Shown here piece after piece: positions 6,001 through 9,320 of a stretch of DNA of 9,320 nt. The translations under genes and the position numbers were made by a program. Numbering within the stretch: position 1 is the first letter of the stretch; every line of letters starts with the position of its first letter. Source of the DNA: Lentisphaerota bacterium (lineage in GTDB: Bacteria > Verrucomicrobiota > Lentisphaeria > Victivallales > GWF2-50-93); NCBI GenBank assembly GCA_025360875.1, contig JANYBI010000612.1, positions 1-9,320 of the forward strand, read 5' to 3'. The notes beneath the pieces were generated by a model. It was not told where the DNA came from and did no database searches. It saw only the letters and a list, made by a program, of their open reading frames with translations.

Positions 6001-8554
6001 CATCGGCGGTCATGAAGTCCGCGGAATGTCCCGAATATGACCATTTGAGCTGGAGCCCGCCAAGCCCGGTAGTTGTACCGGCGGTGTTGAAATAGACCAC
6101 CTTTATATCGTGCTTGCCAGGAGACAGGGGCTTTCCGTTATAGACCTGACTCATCCCCTGCTTGCCGTCATTGTTTAAAAACCGTGTCCCATCGAGATAC
6201 AGGGCGGAGCCATCGCTGCTGATAAGATAGAACGTGTAGCTGCTCTGGCTCGGACAGTTCACCTGGCCTGTTATCTCCGCATACACATGGTCGGTCCTCC
6301 CGGAGGTCAGTATCGTGCCACCCTTGTTCTCCGGAAAATTGATGTCTGGAATCATCGTCACCTTGTATGGCTGGCCAGTAACCGGCGTCGGGAGCATAGA
6401 ACAGTCCAAGTCATAATATTTGACCATCAGCCCCGCCATGTTGAACGCCGATTCAGTCACGGGACTTGTCGCGTATCCGGTCATGAACCTTGCGGCCTTT
6501 ACGGTGCAATTGTGGGTGATTGCGAGAGGCCCTTCATAACGCTTCGAGGTCGAATTCTCTTTCGTTTTGACTGGTTCGCTGCCGTCCGTCGTATACCATA
6601 TCTCGGAACCTGGAACTGCGTCCAGATTCATTTCAAGCTTCTGCCCGTGCCTCATGAATCCGGAGGCCGGGGTGAACACTGGAGCCTCCTTGGATGTGAA
6701 CGACCTTGTGATCGAGACGCTGTCGAATGTGCCTGCGGACAGGCTCGTATTGACATAGCTCGTGACCGCAAATCCGACCTTGACCGAACCCATGGCAATG
6801 GTCTGGTTGGAGACTATCGCGGTCCAGCTGGTTCCTTCGGCCGACTTGTAGGCGCTGTAGACGTTTCCGCTCTTGACGAGCTTGAAATATCTCCCTATGT
6901 TCGTGCTGGCGGTCCTCGTGGTCGTTGCTCCGGCCGTGATCCTCTTCTGGAAAGGCGTGCCGTTGCCCGGTGTCATGAATACGAAGGCGTTCCTGGAGTT
7001 CGAATCCAATGACTCACGTATCATCAGGCCGGCCTTCGCCCATGCGTTCGTATTGGTCTGGCTGGCAACCCGCGCTATGATCTCGCAGTCGCCGTACAGG
7101 TCCTGGTAGAGATAGTGGAAATGGTCGGCAGTGCCGTATATGTCGGAGCCGGACGCGCTGACGGAAAACATCGGATTGACGGTGCCTGCCGGATATTTGC
7201 TGTCAGGATCATAGCTGGCGCTTCCAGGCAGTGAAGGAGACGTTATCCCTATGTCCTGATGATGCCATTCAGCCGGGAAGACAGGCCCCGGGGCGAAAAG
7301 AGGATTTGATGCCGGCATCAATTGTTTTGTTGCAGACGGCTGGATGGCAGCGGCCTCGACCTTGGAATTTGCTTCCAGGGGATTGCTTTTCAAGTTTACG
7401 ATTTCCTCATAATCTGATATGCCGTCGCCGTCACTGTCGCTCTTTTCAGGATTTGTTCCATAGACGAATATTTCCCGGCCGTTTGAAATGCCGTCCTTGT
7501 CGGAATCCATATCCTGTCGCGATATCATGAAGAGTCTTCCATAGATCCTGCTGGCCTTCTCACGGAGGGAATATGGAAATGCCGGTTTCAGGTTCCCGGA
7601 ATCAGTCCATTGAATCTGCGCGGCACCGCCAGGCACTATGTTCTGGCCTGCAATCAGCCATCCGTTTCCGGTTGAAAGGACATCGCTCTCCGCCAGATCC
7701 TTGTAGAATATTTCCAGAATCTCGCCCGGCGCCTGGGTGCAGTTGATCGTGAGGATTATCTCGTCCTTCGACTGGCCTAGAGCCATATGGGCGATTGACG
7801 GTGGAAGATCATCCTTGCCGAACAGGTTTGTATACGGGGATTCATCCTGGCATATCACATTTGCAACACCGCTGTTCTCGTACCAGACGGCGTTGCCAAG
7901 CTTCATCTCGAACTCCGAAGCATTCCCTTTGAGATCAACCCACTTCCTGATACCATCCTCTTCAACAAGCCGGTAGGACGGCCCGGAAATCGACAGATAT
8001 ATCTTGTCCGGACTCTCGCCAGTATTCCCGAAAAGTGAAATTCCGGAGTTGCTTATGGGAATAGCGGACGCGAATGGGTAGGAGAAGAGGTTCAGGCTTG
8101 GATGAAGGGTTGTCTTCCTTGACGGCTCAAGCGGAAGTCTTCCGGCGAGATAGGCGCTCTGTACTGTTCCATGGTTGTTCCTTATGAAAAAGCCAAGGCC
8201 CGGCACGAGAATGATACCGGAAGGTTTCAGGTCCGCATCGAGCCAGCGCCCATCCTTTTCACTGTCGCCTGTCCCCTCGGCAAGGAATGCATTGACGTAA
8301 GCCTGGTGGATGGCATCCCACATCTTGATCTGGTCGCCGGAATCTTCCGAAATGCCGCCGGTGAGCCCGAATATCTGGGATGAGAGGGAGGGGGCAGAAT
8401 AATCAAACGGCGTGGAAGCAAGTTTTTCCTCGTTCGGCTGGACTTCTATCCTTATGAATCCTGAAGGCCTGCCATAGGAGATGGATTGCGAAAATAATGC
8501 GGTTGAAGAAAACGTGAAGATAAATATCGACAGCAATACGACAGGCATACGCAT
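1..8554 (-). CDS. Giant secreted modular protein (PA14 / TSP3 / DUF1349-like / InlB-repeat / beta-helix), 3' end beyond window
   Basis: The frame is open for 2851 codons and has no stop before the left edge. Translation begins MRMPVVLLSIFIFTFSS, with a G-rich Shine-Dalgarno (GGGGGGA, 8566-8560) 5 nt before the ATG at 8554; an in-frame ATG two codons later is the alternative start. Order of domains: signal peptide 1-22, N-terminal beta-rich domain 23-347, TSP3 348-395, composite unit 1 (428-1083), four InlB-like repeats 1084-1381, unit 2 (1386-2118), unit 3 (2119-2828), start of a beta-helix 2829-2851. No catalytic motif is visible. Known members of these families are exported, bind calcium and glycans, and often decorate cell surfaces or polysaccharide-degrading enzymes, so an adhesin or carbohydrate-binding role is inferred, not shown. 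No frameshift was found on reading the whole frame. It stands alone, divergent from the genes at the right edge. Confidence 0.93.
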   Translation of the reverse strand, partial: MRMPVVLLSIFIFTFSSTALFSQSISYGRPSGFIRIEVQPNEEKLASTPFDYSAPSLSSQIFGLTGGISEDSGDQIKMWDAIHQAYVNAFLAEGTGDSEKDGRWLDADLKPSGIILVPGLGFFIRNNHGTVQSAYLAGRLPLEPSRKTTLHPSLNLFSYPFASAIPISNSGISLFGNTGESPDKIYLSISGPSYRLVEEDGIRKWVDLKGNASEFEMKLGNAVWYENSGVANVICQDESPYTNLFGKDDLPPSIAHMALGQSKDEIILTINCTQAPGEILEIFYKDLAESDVLSTGNGWLIAGQNIVPGGAAQIQWTDSGNLKPAFPYSLREKASRIYGRLFMISRQDMDSDKDGISNGREIFVYGTNPEKSDSDGDGISDYEEIVNLKSNPLEANSKVEAAAIQPSATKQLMPASNPLFAPGPVFPAEWHHQDIGITSPSLPGSASYDPDSKYPAGTVNPMFSVSASGSDIYGTADHFHYLYQDLYGDCEIIARVASQTNTNAWAKAGLMIRESLDSNSRNAFVFMTPGNGTPFQKRITAGATTTRTASTNIGRYFKLVKSGNVYSAYKSAEGTSWTAIVSNQTIAMGSVKVGFAVTSYVNTSLSAGTFDSVSITRSFTSKEAPVFTPASGFMRHGQKLEMNLDAVPGSEIWYTTDGSEPVKTKENSTSKRYEGPLAITHNCTVKAARFMTGYATSPVTESAFNMAGLMVKYYDLDCSMLPTPVTGQPYKVTMIPDINFPENKGGTILTSGRTDHVYAEITGQVNCPSQSSYTFYLISSDGSALYLDGTRFLNNDGKQGMSQVYNGKPLSPGKHDIKVVYFNTAGTTTGLGGLQLKWSYSGHSADFMTADEFISDDTDQDGLPDQWELIHGNLDSTGEEDADSDGWTNAEELNLYMTDPDNPESVPATASTPANTSTGGLVATYCKRNIRAWTQVPDLPNLPKYGASVVDGINFARGTAVFATSGMKLDVGAMFSGYIEVPTSGIYKFYLNCDDGANLYIDGKQVVCNDGLHTIRETYGIAGMEKGKHQIRVDYYQTTSYNGLIMQYEGPGIEKQPVPSSALSYSNQYLADMVAEDDPDSDGVHTIAASAGTNGSISPSGTVTVNYYGDNRSFTFTPYVNYHVSDIIIDGVSVGAAPSYQFTNIRRNHDIKVVFAIDTRTVTFVEGTGGTITGDKVQAIPFGGNCTQVTAVPNAGYSFVNWTGTAGFPTTVRNPLTVANVNSDMVITANFASDTQKITATAGPHGSITPHGDVYVRIGNSQIFTFSADAHYHMADVLVDGVSVGAVPSYEFTDVGADHSIHADFAIDTFTITASADANGTISPAGPVQAAYGSSQDFTITPSANFQISDVLVDNVSVGAVSHYQFTDIETTHTLSAVFVPVGTLPSAWHTANVASSGGSASYNSSVNPPVFTVTAPAVTDAYASSDKFYYLYQDLYGDCEVVVKIASQQNTNAWAKAGLMIRESLDANSRNAFVCLTPSNGTPFQKRTETGGTTTRTASAGAASWLKLVKNGDSYSAYKSSDGSNWKAITSNQTIEMGNAVKVGFAVASASGTSGGTADFTSFSITRTLTATPAIPSDPPGEYLQSDKDIEMDLGSVPGSEIWYTVGSSLADYENIPVKNDKTGFSKKYAASFKVSASCVVKARRFMAGYAPSPVSVKVFNKAGLMVKYYSERKNSPEVVIPWNALPSSEDFDSYMSPYKVSMIPNLDYPNTINNIMTSGRTDNVGAVVTGYLNFPVKGEYTFYISSGEGARMYLDDIPDPIINFPNLMEYTAAGIPSLAQKDMAAGFHRIRIEYFEGSGNGGIQLRWKHPLQTTAAVIPPESFFSPDENLDGIPEQWAEYKAAYLASHPDFIPSSSDDSDGDGTGDKDELNIFGTDPLDASDKPMTSPNPSDSAPRIAVSYCARNNRIWTHLPELGSLPSFVKPDAADPDPSLGLIRKINFPSGSTAFASSGLKTDVAARFKGFINMPADGVYKFYLSCDDGANLYIDGMKIIDNAGPHTMAEEYGSASLSEGMHELMIDYYQTTGSNGLILQYEGIGIKKQTVPEEMLFHSEAYVNNPVSGLIAMNDADSDGLTDAKENDPLFDPDDIFHPDDWDSMNKTNSVMDGDRVEPGQSTGPLTSEWKDRDIGVTGKDGSANLDSSVFTVRGAGSILPSSKNDDAFNFCYQELYGDCEVSARVIFQGNTNGLAKAGIMIRKSTDTKSQYAFVYLAPDNGINYLQRANDAGTSGANLAGGNASTPCWLKLVKKDKTYTPYMSLDGSNWTRIGKTDQTVDMGDTVLVGFAVTSMTTLLRCPAKFDNFSISRTLTAVPSFSSSEKGYYQGTRTFSMENPVPAVPETAIKFTVDGPDPDQNSQEYTGTPVPVSGNRLARGRLFKDGYNPGPVVYGCFTGNPPLLARYYKPGINETWKSLPDSSSRTPYKTTMLPDLDFPDSGGKILTSGWEDNVGLVVTGMIICPVAGSYTFYVTSGEGFALYLDSERIFQVLGPRNAKESNVPPQVLSAGPHEFRLEYYENTGTGAIQLRWTRPGKTDKELMTASDFFSLDTDHDMLADEWEKAAFPSTWDTRVHNGSEDTDMDGISDADELNLYLTDPLLPLDRPYSADPAAKPDDLAGGIVVSYTGENAPLQDFPDLPHYGTAVLPQKPDDTLFSYSYSQSTTTSGYFLTSGKYNKVGAYFKGYLNIPADGAYRFQIECDDFAAMEVDGRQIIDCSTAVHANADRLNNGFIPLKAGLHPFSISYYENTGAAKLFLRYEGPGFAGLKPVPASMFKYSRKYLAARAATDDDDVDGLDNKLEDKLGTKKDVADSDEDGLNDGDEYNRRLDPLKKTVFIYVDGINGLDKNTGLSAVKA
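2..70 (-). other. Beginning of a right-handed parallel beta-helix domain (residues 2829-2851), cut by the window edge
   Basis: After the last TSP3 block comes FIYVDGINGLDKNTGLSAVK. The pattern YVDxxNGxDxNxGLSxxxA is the conserved entry strand of pectate-lyase-like / DUF1565 / NosD-type beta-helices, where it is normally followed by a K-T-I/L stretch. It suggests the protein continues with a polysaccharide-binding or -cleaving beta-helix left of the window. Only 23 residues are visible, so this is a motif-level call. Confidence 0.6.
71..2200 (-). repeat. Composite unit 3 (residues 2119-2828): DUF1349-like, degenerate CHB_HEX_C-like, PA14-A, TSP3, PA14-B, TSP3
   Basis: The most diverged copy. 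The sandwich (2119-2310, W2125) has YQELYGDCEVSARV and LAKAGIMIRKS. The CHB_HEX_C-like part (2312-2394) is recognisable only by position, TVDGPDPD and LARGRLFKDGY. PA14-A (2395-2544) has ILTSGWEDNVGLVVTGM and SYTFYVTSGEGFALYLD. TSP3 (2545-2600) has DTDHDMLADEWE and DTDMDGISDADE. PA14-B (2615-2773) has AYRFQIECDDFAAMEVDG and LFLRYEGPGFAGLKPVP. TSP3 (2780-2828) has a run of four Asp (2784-2787) and DSDEDGLNDGDE. Confidence 0.8.
2201..4399 (-). repeat. Composite unit 2 (residues 1386-2118): DUF1349-like, CHB_HEX_C-like, PA14-A, TSP3, PA14-B, TSP3
   Basis: Same order as unit 1. The DUF1349-like sandwich (1386-1571) starts at W1389 and keeps YLYQDLYGDCE and AWAKAGLMIRES, very close to unit 1. The CHB_HEX_C-like domain (1576-1663) keeps PGSEIWYT but loses the following TDGSEP. 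PA14-A (1664-1826) has IMTSGRTDNVGAVVTGYL and GGIQLRWK. TSP3 (1829-1884) has DSDGDGTGDKDE. PA14-B (1896-2054) has VYKFYLSCDDGANLYIDG and GLILQYEGIGIKKQTVP. The closing TSP3 (2066-2118) has DADSDGLTDAKE and a looser DWDSMNKTNSVMDGDRVEPG tail. Confidence 0.85.
4412..5305 (-). repeat. Array of four InlB-B-repeat-like modules (residues 1084-1381)
   Basis: Four tandem copies of about 74-76 residues end at D1158, D1234, D1308 and P1381. Copies 1, 3 and 4 share the frame HTI/KIT/TIT-A, G.ISP.G, F, then DVLVDGVSVGA, SYQFTDI, H, and F at the end. Copy 2 is the classical variant with GGTITGD, NAGYSFVNWTGTAG and ITANFAS. This matches the divergent InlB B-repeat (Listeria-Bacteroides repeat) superfamily, which forms beta-grasp-like stalks in surface proteins. 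The array occurs only once, between units 1 and 2. Confidence 0.85.
5306..7273 (-). repeat. Composite unit 1 (residues 428-1083): DUF1349-like, CHB_HEX_C-like, PA14-A, TSP3, PA14-B, truncated TSP3
   Basis: Residues 428-620 are a concanavalin/DUF1349-like sandwich starting at W430 (WHHQDIG), with YLYQDLYGDCE and AWAKAGLMIRES as signatures. Residues 624-706 resemble the chitobiase C-terminal domain (PGSEIWYTTDGSEP). PA14-A (708-855) has ILTSGRTD, SYTFYLISSDGSALYLDG and GGLQLKW. TSP3 (856-905) has DTDQDGLPDQWE and DADSDGWTNAEE. PA14-B (919-1064) has IYKFYLNCDDGANLYIDG and GLIMQYEGPGIEKQPVP. A final TSP3 stops after DDPDSDG at residue 1083, where the InlB-like array begins. Whole-unit homology to units 2 and 3 shows they are internal duplications. 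Confidence 0.85.
7370..7513 (-). other. TSP3-like calcium-binding repeats, first block (residues 348-395)
   Basis: Two Asp-rich loops are visible: DMDSDKDGISNGRE, then DSDGDGISDYEE, with YGTNP between them. This is the usual DxDxDGxxDxxE calcium-loop pattern of thrombospondin type 3 repeats. Such loops rigidify linkers between folded domains when calcium is bound. Related blocks recur at about 856-905, 1829-1884, 2066-2118, 2545-2600 and 2780-2828, so nearly every PA14 domain is followed by one. Confidence 0.85.
7514..8488 (-). other. N-terminal beta-rich domain of unassigned family (residues 23-347)
   Basis: This is the only part of the protein not built from recognisable repeats. The first half has spaced signature pieces: GFIRIEV, a PF near residue 49, DQIKMWDAIHQAY, a W-rich segment (DGRWLDAD), LVPGLGFFIRN, then LAGRLP and LNLFSYPF. 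I recall similar PF / WD..Q.Y / PG.GF spacing at the start of other secreted PVC-type proteins, but cannot name a Pfam family. The second half (about 250-347) ends with a GNGWLIAG...IQWTDSG beta-sandwich-like segment that commonly precedes TSP3 repeats. Function is unknown; it may act as an export or anchoring head. Confidence 0.5.
8489..8554 (-). other. Signal peptide of the giant protein (residues 1-22)
   Basis: One basic residue (R2) is followed by a long hydrophobic stretch (PVVLLSIFIFTF) and a small-residue region (SSTALFS) before Q23, a usual Sec signal layout. Cleavage after S22 is the likeliest site. There is no lipobox cysteine, so a soluble or surface-exported protein is expected rather than a lipoprotein. 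Confidence 0.8.
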
Positions 8555-8814
8555 TCAAGTCCCCCCGCAATTCGTGAATCTAGGCTTTTAAAATAATAAA
8601 GGTGCTTATTAGACAATAATGAACGCATAAAACAACCATGCAATTTAAAAAATATAGAAAATACCTCTATTTACTCTTTTGTTTACTGTTGACTTATGGC
8701 CCGAATGCCGGGTTTTATCCGAGGCATGATGACAAGAGATAAGGGCAGTTGATTAATCACCTGGATCCATGGACATGCGGTGCCTGTTGCGCATAGGGGC
8801 TTTCCAGTAGGAAC
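8555..8814. other. Intergenic, AT-rich leader and spacer without a recognisable gene
   Basis: Nearest the giant gene it holds the Shine-Dalgarno (8566-8560) and the possible promoter. An imperfect hairpin, ATGCC (8705-8709) with GGCAT (8723-8727) around GGGTTTTATCC, is the only other structure I see. On the plus strand TTGACT (8689-8694) with TTTTAT 18 nt later (8713-8718) could be a weak rightward promoter. No tRNA, riboswitch or coding stretch is supported. Confidence 0.4.
8606..8635 (-). promoter_or_regulatory. Possible sigma70-type promoter of the giant gene
   Basis: On the minus strand, TTGTTT (8635-8630) is followed after 18 nt by TAATAA (8611-8606), about 50 nt before the start codon. 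An overlapping alternative is TTGCAT (8643-8638), 17 nt, ATTATT (8620-8615). The surrounding sequence is strongly AT-rich compared with the gene. Both are consensus guesses in AT-rich DNA. Confidence 0.25.
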
Positions 8815-9030
8815 ATGATGCCCTGGAATGATTTTTCCAAATGGTTGAAAATCACGTTGTGGGATGTATGTTCAGCAACACGCGAAGCGAAGGGGGAAGG
8901 AAGGGGGCTGCGTATTGAAGGAAGCATAACAATGTCCACAGTCGAAAAGGTGCAGGACAAGCTAATGACCAAAAGGGGGAACATGGGACATGCTCAAATT
9001 GTTTATTTTGCTTTTTATCCGCATAAATAA
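8815..9030 (+). CDS. Doubtful small ORF, unknown product (71 aa)
   Basis: An ORF starting MMPWNDFSKWLK ends in TAA at 9028-9030. I do not recognise it. AGTAGGA just precedes the first ATG, and an internal ATG at 8932 has a better Shine-Dalgarno (AAGGAAG, 8918-8924, 7 nt spacing), giving a 32-residue peptide beginning MSTVEKVQDKLM. Composition is uneven, with a purine-rich middle (8885-8910) of GGGGGAAGGAAGGGGG. It lies in the same orientation as the toxin remnant. It could equally be non-coding or a gene remnant; no domain, signal or membrane segment is visible. Confidence 0.2.
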   Translation: MMPWNDFSKWLKITLWDVCSATREAKGEGRGLRIEGSITMSTVEKVQDKLMTKRGNMGHAQIVYFAFYPHK

Positions 9031-9123
9031 TTGAAATAAGATACTAATATTGCAATCTCTATCATTGGTTGTGAGTGTAAATTATGACATTAAGGTGCCA
9101 GACCCCGTTTAAGACCGTTTAAG
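9031..9123. repeat. Scar-like segment: GGTGCCAGACCCC motif and exact 10-bp tandem repeat
   Basis: CCGTTTAAGA occurs twice with no gap (9105-9114 and 9115-9124), directly before the first toxin-like codons. Just upstream is AAGGTGCCAGACCCC (9092-9106). Similar GGTGCC-type motifs are familiar to me from the ends of IS200/REP-associated tyrosine-transposase elements in many genomes; no transposase or matching inverted copy is in the window. The rest (9031-9090) shows only AT-rich sequence. Confidence 0.45.
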
Positions 9124-9255
9124 AATGTTTATGCCATGCACGACAGGATTTACGGGATTCATGGATACGTCAAGAAAACGCAGACCATACCGCAGAAAGA
9201 ACTTGAGTATGCAAGGAAGATAGTCAGGGAACTTAAAAAACAAGGAGCATTATGA
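9124..9255 (+). pseudogene. C-terminal remnant of a RelE/HigB (phage Gp49-like) toxin
   Basis: The frame reads NVYAMHDRIYGIHGYVKKTQ and continues TIPQKELEYARKIVRELKKQ to a TGA at 9253-9255. The LHGFxKKTQxTPxxEIExAxxR pattern is the highly conserved C-terminal end of HigB/Gp49-like toxins of the RelE superfamily, ribosome-dependent mRNA endonucleases. Full toxins have roughly 100-120 residues. Here the frame opens only after TAA at 9091-9093, and recognisable homology starts at about 9125, so some two thirds of the N-terminus is missing. The first ATG (9136) lacks a Shine-Dalgarno. It is therefore probably inactive. Its stop codon overlaps the start of the next gene, as in intact toxin-first higBA operons. 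Confidence 0.6.
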
Positions 9256-9320
9256 TGAAAAGAAAAGATGCCATTAGCGAAGATGTGAAATATGTGACCA
9301 GCAACTTTGACAGGCTTTAT
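9252..9320 (+). CDS. Probable HigA-like antitoxin, N-terminal fragment cut by window edge
   Basis: The start codon overlaps the toxin remnant's stop (TTATGATG). A strong Shine-Dalgarno AAGGAG (9242-9247) lies 7 nt before the second ATG (9255) and 4 nt before the first (9252), favouring the second. The 23 visible codons read MMKRKDAISEDVKYVTSNFD then RLY, open to the window edge. HigA antitoxins are helix-turn-helix (XRE) proteins that bind the toxin and repress the operon; the helix-turn-helix would lie beyond the edge, so the identity rests on position after a HigB-type remnant and the coupled start. With the toxin broken it could be a solitary regulator. Confidence 0.45.
   Translation, partial: MMKRKDAISEDVKYVTSNFDRLY

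Noticed and set aside
60..7976. Many plus-strand ORFs of 60-240 codons between 60 and 7976
   Set aside because: They lie opposite the giant minus-strand frame, lack consistent Shine-Dalgarno sites and recur at equivalent places because the underlying gene is repetitive. Their translations (Ser-, Arg- and Pro-rich) match no family I know.
8452..8643. Minus-strand ORF starting MHGCFMRSLLSN across the promoter and start of the giant gene
   Set aside because: It overlaps the signal peptide region in another frame, starts inside the AT-rich promoter candidate and has no recognisable domain.
8705..8727. Imperfect hairpin considered as a terminator or operator
   Set aside because: The stem is only 5 bp plus 2 after an asymmetry, and the T-run is in the loop rather than after the stem, so it does not look like a rho-independent terminator.
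8885..8910. G-rich stretch considered as a G-quadruplex
   Set aside because: It has only two long G-runs separated by a GG; four adequate tracts are not present in a short span.
8757..8984. Minus-strand ORF (75 aa) in the intergenic region
   Set aside because: It has no good Shine-Dalgarno and no recognisable family, and overlaps the equally doubtful plus-strand ORF at 8815-9030. I considered a transposase fragment but saw no supporting motif.
1..9320. CRISPR array, tRNA or rRNA
   Set aside because: No short direct repeats with regular spacers and no cloverleaf or rRNA-like segments were seen. The repeated sequence is protein-coding domain duplication.

Overview
The window is dominated by one gene. 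From 8554 down to the left edge, the minus strand carries a single open reading frame of 2851 codons without a stop. Its 3' end lies outside the window. I translated it in one frame from end to end. It encodes a giant secreted, multi-domain protein with a signal peptide and a family-like N-terminal domain. After one thrombospondin-type-3-like (TSP3) calcium-binding stretch come three copies of a composite unit: concanavalin/DUF1349-like sandwich, chitobiase-C-terminal-like domain, PA14 type A, TSP3, PA14 type B, TSP3. Between units 1 and 2 sits an array of four InlB-B-repeat-like modules. The last residues in the window look like the first strand of a right-handed parallel beta-helix, so the effector or binding end of the protein is probably outside the window.

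Upstream of the giant gene lies an AT-richer stretch of roughly 550 bp (about 8555-9100) with no convincing gene. It may hold a weak promoter for the giant gene, an AT-rich leader and one doubtful small ORF. At the right edge, on the plus strand and divergent from the giant gene, are the C-terminal third of a RelE/HigB (Gp49-like) toxin and, overlapping its stop codon, the first codons of the next gene, which by position should be the HigA-like antitoxin. The toxin remnant is joined to a GGTGCCAGACCCC motif and an exact 10-bp tandem repeat, which looks like a recombination or insertion scar.

Organism: a Gram-negative-type bacterium of moderate GC. The PA14/TSP3/DUF1349/CHB_HEX_C/InlB-repeat mixture ahead of a beta-helix is most familiar from PVC-group bacteria (Lentisphaerota, Kiritimatiellota, Verrucomicrobiota) or Omnitrophota-like lineages. 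This is inferred from architecture only; no marker gene is present.

The two parts do not obviously work together. The giant protein is most likely a surface or secreted carbohydrate-binding/adhesin-type protein, while the right edge is a decayed stress/maintenance module typical of mobile or variable DNA.
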